A stretch of DNA of 64,000 nt, taken from Phytophthora quininea. Lineage: Eukaryota; Oomycota; Peronosporomycetes; Peronosporales; Peronosporaceae. A program made the position numbers and the translations under genes. Each line of letters opens with the position of its first letter. The first letter of the stretch is position 1. Below, piece after piece: positions 28,567 through 40,915 of this stretch. Below the pieces are notes generated by a model. It had not been told where the DNA came from, ran no database searches, and saw only the letters and a list, made by a program, of their open reading frames with translations. The stretch spans positions 124,001-188,000 of the forward strand of contig JAAVTG010000254.1 in NCBI GenBank assembly GCA_011947345.1. Reading direction: 5' to 3'.

Positions 28567-29259
28567 ATGCGTCTGCCTGTGCCACGCTTCATTCTCGCCA
28601 TCACGACGGTTGCCATGCTTGCAATCGGTCTGCTCGCCTCGGCTGCTAGTGTTGACGACATCGACACCTTGACAATGGGATCGCCAGGGTTGGCACGCTC
28701 ACTCGAGGCGGCGCCAAACACCGAGGCAAGACGTCTACGCGGCTTCGAAACACTTGATTCCGACCAAGAAGAGAGACTGTCGCTTTCGTCCATCAAGAAC
28801 GCGCTTGGTGTGAAGAAGACACCACCTGAAGTCAAACAAGCTCAAGAGGCGCTCAAACTCGCCAAAGCTGAAGCCAAGAAGACACCACCTGGAGTCAAAC
28901 AAGCTCAAGAGGCGCTCAAACTCGCCAAAGCTGAAGCCAAGCTCAAGAATGACCTGATGAACGAAAAGTTCATTGTCAAAACGTTCGAACAGGCCGTGGA
29001 AGGCGTCAAAAAGCCCTCAAGAGAGGAGATCAGGAGAACGCGCTTCACTTCGTACCCGATAACATCAAGAGTATCGTCGAAAGGGCGGCAGGGGACGATG
29101 CTTACTTGTACTGGGCGTTTTGGGCGATGAGGGGTAAGGTTAGTCCAGACTCGGCCTACTCGGCGCTCAAGATTTCCCACTCCAAGATACCACAGCACCT
29201 CCATTTTTACGATAGATACATTGCATTTCTTAAACGCCAAAGCAATGTAGGGGCTTAAG
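28567..29259 (+). pseudogene. RXLR effector-family copy 9, frameshifted near C-terminus
   Basis: Seen: ATG 28567, signal peptide about 1-27, RRLR at 55-58, DQEER at 66-70, LSLSSIKNALG, then a 21-codon tandem duplication (28813-28938) in the Lys/Ala block. A frameshift near 29035 ends the primary frame at 29130 (187 codons). The family C-terminus (FWAMRGKVSPDSAY, FYDRYIAFLKR) lies in another frame to about 29259. An effector with an altered tail could still be made, since SP, RXLR and EER are intact. Inverted sister of copy 6. Confidence 0.8.
28813..28938. repeat. 63-bp in-frame tandem duplication in effector copy 9
   Basis: Copies 28813-28875 and 28876-28938 differ at one base (GAA versus GGA codon). 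It repeats VKQAQEALKLAKAEAK. Copy 6 has a single unit. Confidence 0.9.
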
Positions 29260-29433
29260 CGGCTGCTGCCGAATAGATAAGCAATGAAGTTTGTGTGGGA
29301 GACTTCATTTTGCGCAAAGCAAATAGTACGAGTACTACTAGAATGTTGGTGGTGCAGCGGCATATTCAAAGTTCTGAAGAAACGCACTCTCAAATCGCCT
29401 GCTACCGTTTGGAATTGCTGCTTGGACACGCTC

Positions 29434-30548
29434 TGAGTTGAGTTGAAATGATTTGATTAACTAGTTAGCGGGTTCTCTCGTCTGGAAGGTGTAGCTTAGA
29501 CAATCTATCTGATCAAGAATCCATTCGCAGAATTCAGCTAAACTCGCGGGATCCAAATACTCTGCGGTCGTTCTAGAAGAATGTCCTTCGGAGGATCAAA
29601 CCCCAATTGCCGGACTAGTTCTGCAATCGCTGAGGAATCGCAATGAAGATCCGTCGCATGCTGGTAAATGAATTGGTAGTGCATCTTAAAGGAACTTTGC
29701 AGATTAGCAACGTTAGGCATTTCTGCCTTCGTCTCACGGAAATGAATGTCGTTTCGCAATCTCCATGTGGCGTGGAAAACAATAGCAGTTTGCACTTTCC
29801 AAAGAAGCAGCAATTCTTTTTGCTTCTCTCTCCATCTTGTGTGGATGTTTTGTAGCTTTGGAAAAAGCAACAGCCGCCAGCGTAGAGATGGTCGAAGACT
29901 GATGACCACGGAGCCCACAATTGGCGCCACATTTCTTCAAGGCTGGGCACGTATAAGAGCGGTGCTCAACCGTTTCGATAGCTTGACACGTAGGACGAAC
30001 ACCTTGTTGAATATTTGGGTCCAGTGATCTTAGGAAGTAAAGCCGCGAGCCCACAGTCAAATCACCAAAGTACAGGCGCAGCATTATGTCATGGACCACA
30101 GGTAGGAGAAACCCACGAAGTGATAGGAAGCTCGACAATGTTTGACGAACGCGTTGTCTAGGGCACCCAAAACCTTCCATCGGATGACGATCCATATCTG
30201 GTACTTCTTGAAGGAGTTTTGTCCAATCTTGAAGTCGCAAGTATGGGAAGAAGCGCGCCTTTGGCTCAGTTGGAACCAGTCCATTAACTTTCACTCCAAA
30301 TACTGGTGGTGTGTTTGAAATTGCCACAACTCGAATACCCCCAGCTTCAGGATCCGGTAGAACACGATAAAAACTTGCGTCAACTGATGATAAAGCCGAA
30401 ATATATCATGCAGAACAATTTGAGATCCACGGGTAGGATGAAGCGCTGAACATACTTTAGTGAAAAAGTAGTGGACGACGGCCAACAGCGATTACCATCC
30501 AGGAAGTCTGCAAAACACCAAAATGGGTGTTCTGCAAGTGCGCGGCAT
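29434..30548 (-). mobile_element. 5'-truncated LINE, near twin of 40811-41930
   Basis: Seen: minus frames 30327-29734 and 29930-29538 cover the ORF2 C-terminal part with zf-RVT (GVRPTCQAIETVEH, first Cys here Gly) and end with SIWIPRV. Near identical over its whole length to the 3' end of the long element ending at 40811; a one-base difference in a run near 29820 changes the frame. The low divergence suggests a recent copy. The 5' end is cut at about 30548. No target-site duplication could be matched. Confidence 0.85.
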
Positions 30549-30676
30549 AAGTTAATGGCCTTCTACAGTATGTGGTTTTATGCTTTTTCTATAAAATCCT
30601 AATACTTACTAAGATGATTTCTCGTTTGGAAGGATACCGCTCACATCGAACCCTAATCCTTCCCTTACGAAGAAAC

Positions 30677-32747
30677 ATGGCGGTGATGGCCACCTCGATG
30701 GCCGATCACCTGCGCGCGCAGGAGTACTCACGGATCCGTCGGTCTGCGACGACCTTGCTGTCTGAGCCCCCGTCTCGGAGGAAGTAGCAGCAACACTTGC
30801 CCAGGCGTACGAGAGAGAAGACACTTCACCCGAAGAATACCTTGCGATCGTGACAAAGCAACGGGCCTTCAATCCAGCCCCTACCAGCCACGCCGTAGTG
30901 ATCAACACCGGCTCGTATTGCTCCAATCTGTCGGTGCCTGTTATTTTGAAGTCGTTTCTCCAAGATCACGGCAACGAGACTGTCAAGGACGTGCTGTCCC
31001 ATCACGGTGTGGTGAGGCTGGAGAAGATCTCCTCAGGCGGCGTTCTTATTCATGTGCGTTCGGCAGAATTTGAAACACAGCCGGATGGAGAAGAAGTCAA
31101 CTTGCTCGGAAAGAAGTTCACGATCAAGCATCAGTCATTCCTGATGAACAAGTTTTATCTGGACATCTCCAGTATTCACTCCACGAACGAAGCGAACGCG
31201 TTATTCCTCGGGCTATCTGCACTGGGGGCGTGTCCACTGCACTTTACGCCACGAGACGTCAACCTCGAGGCACAAATGGCAACACCTACGTGGCGTTTCT
31301 ACTTCGGATCGACTGCGCCTCCGCCGTGTCTGATGGTTCGTCAGTACGTCACGCACCAACTCGTGCATGGACGACACTTCTACTTGGCTAGAGGAAAACA
31401 CTCAATGGAACCACCAGTGAGAGCATCTTCTTACCGCCAGTCCAATTACGCCGTTGTACTACCCTTTGGAGATAGCCCTCACGAGAATGAAGATCGCTCC
31501 AAGAGACAAGAAAGCGCTATCTCAGCGAGAATCAGCACCCCCATTACGGCGCACGCGAGGCTCCCAGACCCCACAGCAGCGGCTTCGGAGCCATGGCATG
31601 GTCAAGGAAAATAACCCATTTCTTCTAGACGAAACCATGACCGCGCAGATAACTCGCAGGAAAATCAGCAACCACTCGCTGATGAACAATCCAGCGCAAA
31701 TTGGGATTTTGCAGGAGATTCAAACTCCGATACTGATATGAACAAGCAGCTTGAATCTGGTTTCAAGCGCTTGGAACCGTCCTTTGCTCACGAGAACGCA
31801 TTTGCTGCGCTCGATCTGCCGGTATGTGACTTAGAGGTCATCCTCCCTGAACTGGAACAGGGTGTTTCTGCTGGAATTGCAATCGTACCGCATTTAAACT
31901 TCGAGAAGGGTGGAAGCGTCGATGGACGCGCTCCTGCCAAGAAGAGGGCAACTAAACCTACCCAGCATGGCGATAGTGAGGACCTACTACTACAAGAAGC
32001 TCTGCTACTTTCCGAAAAAGAAGCGCAACTGATGGTAGAACAGGGTCGTATCGCAAGCAATATCGAACACTACAAGGAGGCCGAAGAGATGCTTCAGGGA
32101 TCCAAGATCATGGACAGGATTGTCCGATCAATGGCCAAGTTCCCGTGAACATGGACAAAGGCAATTCTGAAAGATCTAGTTGCTGGTGGATCTCAGACGC
32201 TTGACTTTGCCGGTATTCATCTGTGGAATCGCATTTCTGCGGAGGAAAGCATGGACGATGATGACAATATCAGTATCAGAACATTTCACGAACGAGTCTC
32301 TAACCTCAACCTCTCCATGGGTAATTCACGTGATGAGTACTCATCTTACTTGAAAGACGCGTTCAACAACCTGTCAGAGGTTCAAAAGAATTAGTGGAAT
32401 TTACTCCGTTGGCTCAGCATTTTCGAATTGATGGCACTGAGCATGTGTCCCGCAGACTTCACTCAACGCGCGTGGCTACATTTTCTTGTGGATCACCTCG
32501 GAGAAGGTCTGCCACACACTGCAGTAAAACTTCTTTCTGATCAAGAATTGCTACAACTACTTAGATCCCCAGTGGGGAAATGATACTCAAGACCGCGAAT
32601 AATGTAGCACCTGGAAGTGCCCTTATTGCGGGACTGGAAGCACTACGTCCGAGCTCTCTCACTTCAACTGATCTCCCTGTTTTAACTACGAATTTGTTGA
32701 CACTCCCGCAAACAGCCTCTGCAATGGAAGCAGAGCCATCAACATAA
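30677..32747 (+). pseudogene. LINE ORF1 (copy at 30.6 kb)
   Basis: ATG 30677 begins MAVMATSMADHLRAQEYSRIRR, shared with the other two long copies. Breaks at about 30785, 31500 and 32145 split it into 30850-31614, 31738-32148 and later pieces, ending with TAA 32745-32747. The central part (GGVLIHVRSAEF, FTIKHQSFLMNKFYLDISSIHS, LTPRDVN-like) is conserved among the copies. Probably the RNA-binding ORF1 protein; no standard domain recognised by eye. Confidence 0.7.
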
Positions 32748-34548
32748 ATGATGAGCGGAATGGACGTTGGTGAATCGTGTAAAATATTGTCATGGAACGT
32801 GCGTGGGGTCAAAGGCGGTGGATACCCGTTGATTTCAATGCATCTAAAATATTTTTATTTCTCGTGCGTACAAGAAACTCGCTTCAAGAATGAGAGGCAA
32901 GCAAGTCGCTTTAAGTATTTAGTCGAGCAAACCTTCAGAGGCCGTGAATTCCTCTCGGATAAAAATGGTGACACCCAACAAGAAACATATCCCCGGAGTG
33001 GAGGCGTAGCGACCATAATTCATGGCTCGTGTCCAAGTCTTGCACAAGCCACAGTGATGTCAGAAGCAACAATTTCTAACCGCTATCTGTTAGTGCGAAT
33101 GCCATGGAAAAACAATATTTGCTACATCCATAATGTGTACGCACCGAACGATGCGGCATCGCGAAAGGCTTTGTTCGAACAGCTTCCTGTGGAATTCGAA
33201 GATAATGCAGTGCACATTGTGTGCGGTGATTTCAACCTAGCCGTAGAACCAAGTGTGGATGCCAGCTCGAATCACCCCAGTACAGACTCCAGCAGGAGGA
33301 GTCTGCAGTTGTGGTTAACGGAGATTGACGCTGTAGATGTGTGGCGACTCCACCATCCATCTGCACGAGTTTTCTGGGCCGCTTCCAAGGATAAATCGGA
33401 TTGATTACATTTTTCTGTCAGACGATTTGCAATCGGACTGCTACCATGACTCAGGATACTCTGCGTGGGAAAATGGAGGCGACCATCTTGCGCACCATGT
33501 AGAACTAACCCCATGGCATCATCCCACTGGTATAGGTTTCTGGAGACTGCCGGATTGGCTCTTGCAAATACCAGAACTCCAGATGGATATTGTGGAGGAA
33601 GCCAAGCTTCTTCTACCAGTACTTCGTGCATAAAAAATCCCGGTTTAGTGTGGAAAAATGGAAGCAAAAGATGGAAGCGTACCTTAAACGTTGTCAACAT
33701 AACCTGCGTGTATCAAGATATGCTAGCATAAATCTTGCTCGAGAACGTTTAGAAGAGTGTGCTGCAGCCGTGACGACAGAAGATGCAAGCGATCAAGACG
33801 AAATTAGCTACTATTTCGCCAGACAATGATACAAAGAATGTCATGATGAATGCAATACCTTTGGATGTAATCGGGGCTTTGAACAAACCGTGACTGCAGC
33901 TGAAAAAGTACCAAGTTTTTCTTTCGGCCGCCGCGATACGAACTTCGAAATACTCCATTTCGATCGATACGAACTTGAGCTGGTGAAGAATCAACCGATC
34001 CTACTGAAATCTGTCATGGCTTTCAAGAGCATTGGGGGAAATATTCGGCGACCCTCACTTCTCAGCTGAAGAGCGAGAGATTGACATGGCGTCTCAACAA
34101 ACCTTGCTTGATAGCATCGAGCGCCGACTATCCTCAGAGGTGACCAGGGATCTTGACAGCGAGTTGGCCGCAGAGGAGTTTGCCTGTGCGATCAAGAAAC
34201 TAAAACCTCACTCAGCACCGGGTCCAGACGGCTTCACCAGTGATTGTTTTCGTCTAGATCCGGGCGTTTTGGAGAAATACTTGCGATAGTTTGTGGATAT
34301 CAATTGGAACGTGGAGTTCTACTTCCACATCAGCGATATTCCTCCGTGGCACTACTGTTTAAAAACGAGACCGATCTGAACCGGGAAACTTTCGGCCAAT
34401 CACACTGATGCCCGTTGAGGTCAAGATATTATCGCGAGTATTAGTGAATCGCCTTAGACCACACATTTCTAAGTTAGTGCATCCGGATCAAAAGGGCTTC
34501 ATACCGGGGCGTCGGATTGACCAGCAGGTAATGCTAGTCCGCGATCTC
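32748..34548 (+). pseudogene. LINE ORF2: endonuclease and RT start, truncated
   Basis: ATG 32748 follows the ORF1 stop directly. The APE-type endonuclease shows SWNVRG, QETRF (Glu), HIVCGDFNLA (Asp, Asn), NRIDYIFLSDD and GDHLAHH (His). RT begins with HSAPGPDGFTSD and LMPVEVKILSRVLVNRL, then LVHPDQKGFIPGRR. Several frameshifts (about 33390, 33640, 33830, 34290). Ends at the junction 34548. Confidence 0.8.
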
Positions 34549-34610
34549 GATTTCTCGTTTGGAAGGCTTCCGAACAGATCGAACCCTAACCCCTCCCTCG
34601 GAGAAGCTTA

Positions 34611-36676
34611 ATGGTGTCCATGGCGTTGTCAATTGCGGATCACCCGCGAGCGCAAGAGTACTCGCGCCTGCGTCGTTCGGCAACAACAGTGCTCGTAAAA
34701 CCACGAGTGTCTGATGAAGCAGCTGAGAGACTAACTGAGCTTTATGAGCGAAACGATGCGTCCCCACAGGAGTATCTCTCGGTCGTGACGGCTGAAAGGC
34801 CCTTTACGCCCCCGGTGGTGCGCCGTGCGGTCGTCATCGAAACAGGAACGTTCTGCGCATCCACTGCAGTCCCCGTGATTTAGAAGTCCTTCCTGAAGGA
34901 CAACCACAACGCTGTTGTGAAGGAGACCCTGTCGCAACACGGAGTGGTGATGGTAGAGAAGATTTCATCTGGAGGTGTTCTCGTCCGAGTGCGAACTGCT
35001 GAGATTGCGGACAAATTAGTCGGGCAAGATGTGGATTTGATGGGAAGGCGTTTTACTATTAAACGCCAATCGAGCTTTATGTCGAAGTTTTACTTGGATG
35101 TTGCTGGTATTCACTCCTCAGAGGAAGCGAATATGCTGTTCTTGGCGCTATGTGCGTTGGGAGCAAGACCGTTCTTCCTTACTCCGCGGGATGTGAATAT
35201 GGAGACTGAAGTTGCCATCCCGACATGGAGGTTCTACTTCGGGAGTGAAGACGCACCGAGCCTTTTAAAGGTTCACGGTTATGTTACGCATCAACTCGTA
35301 TTCGGAGGAAACATGTACGTGGCGCGTGGGAAGCACATCTATCCTCCTCCAGCCCGCGCAACAGCGTATCGTCAATCCCGGTATGCTGTGGTGCTACCGC
35401 TTGGAGAAGAGCTGGAAACTCGGCTCAACGGCAGCAATACATCTTCTGCTGCGGAAGTGGTGAGTGCAGACTGCCGCAAATTGAACGACGAAGAAAGAAC
35501 GATAACGGATCCCCCTACCTTTGAGGAGGACTCGGTGAGCATGTCGGACTCGGATATAGGTGAGTCTAGTGGAATGTCCAACACCTCAGCTGTAAGTAAC
35601 CTCAAAGTGAATCATGGCCCCCAAGAGGTGCAAATCGGTTTAGAGGTGAATGATCCAAGCTTTACAGAGCCACCCGAGTCGAATGACAGCGATGAAGAGA
35701 TGACCCGCCACTTGGAGACGGGTTTCAAACGAACTGGGAGGTCATTCGCCGACGCAAGCCCCTACGACCTATTGGATAAGCTGGAGTGCGCCTTCGAAGC
35801 GATCAGCCTATCCTTCCCAGAAGATATAACGCCGGGAATCCTTGTTGTGCCCCATCTCGCTCGCAAGGAGGAAACAGCATCATATGATGAATCGCAGTCA
35901 ACTAAAAACGCAATTTCAACACGTCTCGAGACGAAGACCACATCATTGAAGAAGCGCTTCTAGTTTCTGAGCAAGAAGCTAAAAGTATAGTACATCCGGA
36001 CCAAGTAGCGGTGAATCTTCAACGCCTGCGCCCAGTGTCTGATCACCTGCGTAACTCCAAGAATATGGACAAGATCATCGAGTTCATGCTGTCGCTACCA
36101 CTAGCGTGGACTATGGCATTTTGCCACGATTTAGTTGATGGTGGGAAATGCACACATGAATTGGCAGATATTCACAGGTGGAACCGTATTCTTGCAGCCC
36201 AAGTTGAAAATGACACCGCCAAGTCGTTTTACGAAAGGATGCAAGAACTGGGAGTGCCAATCCGCAATAGTCGAACCAGCTATGTGGAATACATAGCATC
36301 CGTCTTCAGCAAGCTAATCAGCGCTGAGCAAGATCAGTGGAAAATTTTACGCTGCATCAGTACTTTTGAGATGCTTGTCATCAGCTCATGCCCGTACATT
36401 TACAGAAATCACGACTGGCTCAAATATTTGATAGAAGTCAGAGATTCTGGTCTTCCTCACGCTACCGTCAATCTGCTGTCGGACACGACGCTGTTGGCCG
36501 TGCTCCGCTCCCCTTTAGGACGCCAAATTCTTAACGCTGTCCGTGTTGCTGCTCCATCAAGCGGAATTCTTGCTGAATTGGACCAATTGCGTGTAGATGA
36601 TGTTACTCTACCTGGCATTCCAGAACTTCCGGTGTCGATTCTTCGAACCACCCCCAGGAGGAGAGAGCACAACTAA
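34611..36676 (+). pseudogene. LINE ORF1 (copy at 34.5 kb)
   Basis: ATG 34611 (MVSMALSIADHPRAQEYSRLRR). A single in-frame TAG at 34881-34883 is followed by an open stretch to 35963, and then by a frameshift to the final segment 36011-36676 (HDLVDGGKCTHELADIH-type, conserved in the other copies). The stop TAA overlaps the ORF2 start as TAATG at 36674-36678, an arrangement compatible with termination-reinitiation. About 690 codons when intact. Confidence 0.75.
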
Positions 36677-39600
36677 TGGTGGAAGGCTTAGATATTGGCC
36701 AATCGTGTAAAATACTGTCGTGGAATGTGCGCGGAGTAAAAATGGAGGACATTTGTTGATTTCGAAGCACCTCAAGCACTTGTATATTTCGTGTATACAA
36801 GAACACGCTTTCGTGACAAGCATCACGCGCAACGATTTTCATATTTGGCTCACCAATGTTTTGGTGGGCGTGTATTTTTCGGACAAAATGGAGAGTGTCA
36901 GCACACGGAATTCCCTTGGGCTGGTGGTGTGTCGACAATTATTCATGGGTCTTGTCCCGGTGTGAACAAAGCAAAAATTGTTGATGTGGCAACAATACCA
37001 AATCGGTACCTGTTAGTAAAAATGCCGTGGAACAACTCGACCCTCTACGTGCATAATGTATACGCACCAAATGATGTTGTATCGAGAAAGTCTTTGTTCA
37101 CAAGCCTGAATGTGGATTTCGAGCCAAATGCAATCCATATCATTTGTGGAGATTTTAATTTGACGATGGACCCCGAGCTGAATGCTACATCGTCTCATCC
37201 TCGCCCAGATGCAAGCCGCAATGCACTCAGCGGATGGTTGGCTCAGTTAAATGTGCTGGATGCCTGGCGACTTCACCACCCAGATGAACGAATTTATTCA
37301 GGCCCGCGGCCCAGACAAAATCGAATCGACTACATGTTCCTCTCGGAGTCACGATTCTCCGCGTACTATCACAACTATGGGTACGCTGCATGAGAATTTG
37401 GTGGCGACCATCAAGCACATTTTGTAGGCCTCACTTCGTGGCACCACCCAACTGGAAAAGGGTTCTGGAGACTACCTGACTGGTTACTTGACATACCAGA
37501 ACTACGGGAGGACATCATTGAAGAAGCAAAGGCATTGCTGCCCGAGTTAAGAGTCTGGAACAATCCTGGGATCGTTTTGAAGACCTGGAAGCAAAAATGA
37601 AGCTCTTCCTTAAACGCTGCCAACGTACTCTACGAACAGCGACTAACTCTGATCTCATACGAGCCCGAGAGCAACTTGAAGCATGTGCAGCTGCCATAGC
37701 AAGAGAAAGCTCTACTGACGACGATGAAATCAATTATTACTTTGCCAAACAGCGATACGACAAGTGTAGAGATGCGTGCGAAGCGTTTGGAAAGAAAGTG
37801 GGTTTCGAACATACTGTTACCGAAGCTGAGAAAAGCACTAAGTTTTTCTTTCGACCACCGCGATTCGAGCTTCACACCACTCCTTTTCAATCTGTGAATA
37901 AGCAGGACGGGACAATATCAAATGATCCAGCTGAAATTTGCAGCGAATATCAGGAGCACTGGGGTAAAATATTTGGAGACCCACATTATAGGACTGGTGA
38001 AACAGACGTGGACATAAACTCTCAACAACAGCTCTTAGACAGCATCGACAGGAAACTCACTCAAGACGCAGCAAATTCCCTCGTCAAAGAATTTACAATC
38101 GACGAATTTGCGTCAGCCATCACTAAAATGCGGCATCATTCGGCGCCTGGCCCGGATGGGTTTACGGTAGCATTTTATCAAGTGGAACCAAAGTTATTTG
38201 GCGAGATCCTGATGGAAGTCTTCCGGTATCAACTCCGGCGTGGAATTCTACTATCCCACCAACGCCACTCGTCTGTGTGTCTGCTGATCGGAACCTGGAA
38301 ACTTTCGGCCGATACCTCTTATGCCAGTAGAGGTAAAAATATTGTCGAAAGCCCTCACAAATCGCCTACGGCCATGGTTATCTAGCTTGGTCCATCCGGA
38401 TCAAAAAGGATTCATTCCAGGAAGGTCAATTCATCAACAATCGATGCTAGTACGAGATATGCAGCATTTAATTTCCTCACGAAACCAAAAGGATTGGCGA
38501 CCTTCTTGGATTTTGCTAAAGCCTATGGTAGCGTCAACCGCCCATACCTATTCAAGGTGTTGAAGCGTCAAGGCTTTGGACCGCGTTTCCTGTCGTGGAT
38601 ACACTTGCTGTATTTACAGGACCCATTGCAACCGACAAGAGGAGTGAAGCAAGGGGATCCATTGTCTCCCTTTCTGTTTGCACTGTCGTTAGAACCCCTG
38701 GGGAATATTTTGCGTTCTCGTGGAGACCTGGGAATCCAAATAGATGGTCAACCGATAACGGATGCCTTCTTCGCGGACGACACAGTTTTGTTTTCGCGCG
38801 GTGAGAGACAGCTACAAGCACAGCTTCAACAGGTCCAACAGGTCCAACGCTACTATGAAGGCTCTGGAGCTAAGCTGAACGAATCCAAGAGTGTAATTGT
38901 GAGTCTCAACAACAGGCGAAAAGCTCCACAGATCGACCCGCTTAGAACAGTGCAACGAGGCGAAACATTGCGATACCTGGGACTTCCGTTTGGCAATTTT
39001 GATACATCAACGATGCTGGCTGAACAACTGGACAAAAAGATTGAAAAAGTCTTAGTCTCTGGAGGAAGGGCGCGAACGCTACTAGGACGCCCATTGATAG
39101 TTCAAACTGTGATTTTGTCCTTGATCTGGTATTTTACTACGACAGTGTCAATCCCGCTTCGATTTGTGAGACGGTGGCAAACAATGGTGAACTGATTTGT
39201 TCTCTACAACAGGATTAGCCCAGGAGGAATCATTACAATTCCGAAGGGACTAGGAACCCGACCAAGAGAGGAAGACGGTATCGTTATCCCTGATATTGCA
39301 GTGGTTATCTGTCGGCAGAAGTTTTCACTTCTGCCGACAGATTATTCAGGCAATTTGTAGTCATGAAATCACCGTGACGAGCTCTGGTACTACCCACTGG
39401 TAGGGATGCTGAGCGCACGTTATGGACAATTTTCGCGTCGGTGGTCAAGTGATTTTTGTTTCAAGAACCCCTTCACCTCCTGCCTGGAGACAAACAATGC
39501 TGCCATTATGGTGGCGCCAAGTTATGCGCGCCTGGAAGTGTTTAAATTGGCCAAGAAGGAGCGCGTTACACATAAAACGAATGCAGTCCCTGCAGTATGC

Positions 39601-40787
39601 TCTCTTTAGTCCAATATGGTGGAACAGATCCAAAGAGTTTCAAGTCTGGACCATCAGGGAAGCTCTTGCGGTAACTCAACCGATAGGATATGGCACCATC
39701 AAATTTCGGCGGTTGTGCCGACTGCTTGCGGGAATGAACAAATTCTGTTTGAACGACTTCCTGAATAGCGAACACCGCTGACCATCATCTACTGCATTTT
39801 TCGAAGGAATTTGTGTGGAATTGGGAAGTGAGCTTGGAAACAAGATACGTTACCAAGACATATTTCTGCTGTACCGACAACTGAGCGAAGTCTTCCACCG
39901 CGTGCTTCCGAATCCCTCTTCAGGAGAGCTAGCAGGTGTAACAGTCCCGCCAACTCCACCCTGCTTTGGAATTCTTCTGGATGGAATAGCAGCGGGTGAG
40001 AGAACCTGCTTCTTCCCAAGCCTGCGGACTCACCACTGGGATGATATTATGCTACAGATACCGTCGTTAGAACGCCATCCTTTACTGAGTTTGGGATGCC
40101 CGCAGAGGAACGTCCACCCAGTTCTATCGAGACTGGTCTGGTTGCGCCGCTGCATGCTTCCTGCCGTTCATGATGTCATATTTCGGCTTTTCTTTGGAGG
40201 ACTTACCATGGGATCGCGCCTTGCCTTTCTGGTAGAATTAAATCCAACCATTTAAAATTGTGTTCGGCCATCGTGCAATGCCATTGAAACGGCGGAACAT
40301 TGCTTCTATGCCTGTCGAGGTCTCGGGGCAATGTGGCAGGCCTTATGGTCCCCTTATTAAAGCTTTTGTGGGACCGCTAAGTTGGAAACTACTCTTATTT
40401 CCGGAATCAAACGATGCCAGGAGATCATGGAGATCGCAATGGAAAACACTATTGCTGTTGTGGCAAGTCCACACAGCGATTGTATTCCATGCTATCTGGC
40501 GCCTCCGAAACGATATTGTCTTCCGAGATATACAAGTGGACGCTCCAAGTATCGATGGAGTGAAGAACTCGTTCAAGACCCATTGCCAACTCATGTATGA
40601 CCACTCAAAAGATATCCGGATAAATCGGAACTCGTTCAAACCTTCCACAGGCTGGAATTTAACGAACCTGCTGCACATGATGGACGATTATCGGGAAACA
40701 ACCGCGTCTGGATTCCACACGAATGAGCCGCTGGCTGATCGTGATGTGATTCCTTATAGTTTAGCCACTTACGAGAAATTCACATAA
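36676..40787 (+). pseudogene. LINE ORF2: endonuclease, RT, zinc finger
   Basis: Endonuclease 36676-37580 (WNVRGVK, CGDFNLTMDP, NRIDYMFLSES, GGDHQAHF); a frameshift near 36750. RT 37597-39195 (HSAPGPDGFTV, GLVHP-like LVHPDQKGFIPGR, FLDFAKAYGSVNR, GVKQGDPLSPFLFALSLEP, FFADDTVLF box). A 14-residue in-frame gap before QDPLQPTRG removes a segment present in sister copies. The C-terminal part 39406-40787 has zf-RVT remnants (CRPSCNAIETAEHCFYAC across a stop). Inactive. Confidence 0.8.
39308..39341. repeat. Perfect 14-bp hairpin in LINE ORF2
   Basis: TCTGTCGGCAGAAG (39308-39321) and CTTCTGCCGACAGA (39328-39341) are exact complements with a 6-base loop. The sister elements lack the perfect stem at this place. 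Confidence 0.8.
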
Positions 40788-40915
40788 CTAGGTAATCAAA
40801 TTCTATTCTACTCTCTCTAGTTGAAATGATTTGATTAACTAGTTAGCGGGTTCTCTCGTCTGGAAGGTGTAGCTTAGACAATCTATCTGATCAAGAATCC
40901 ATTCGCAGAATTCAG

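Larger units (their letters stand above)
30616..34548 (+). mobile_element. LINE (zf-RVT family), 5' part complete, cut by another LINE
   Basis: The 5' end GATTTCTCGTTTGGAAG at 30616 is shared by elements starting at 34549 (plus) and 47209 (minus), which defines the family's 5' terminus. ORF1, endonuclease and the start of RT are present. At 34548 the RT sequence (VMLVRDL) is interrupted by the next element; the 3' part is not found downstream of it. Confidence 0.85.
34549..40806 (+). mobile_element. Near full-length LINE (zf-RVT family), plus strand
   Basis: The 5' terminus GATTTCTCGTTTGGAAG is at 34549 and a family 3' UTR (TAACTAGGTAATCAAATTC) ends near 40806. Both ORFs can be followed end to end through several frameshifts. 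It sits in the same orientation inside the RT of the preceding element and meets an opposite-strand element tail to tail at 40807-40811. Confidence 0.85.
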
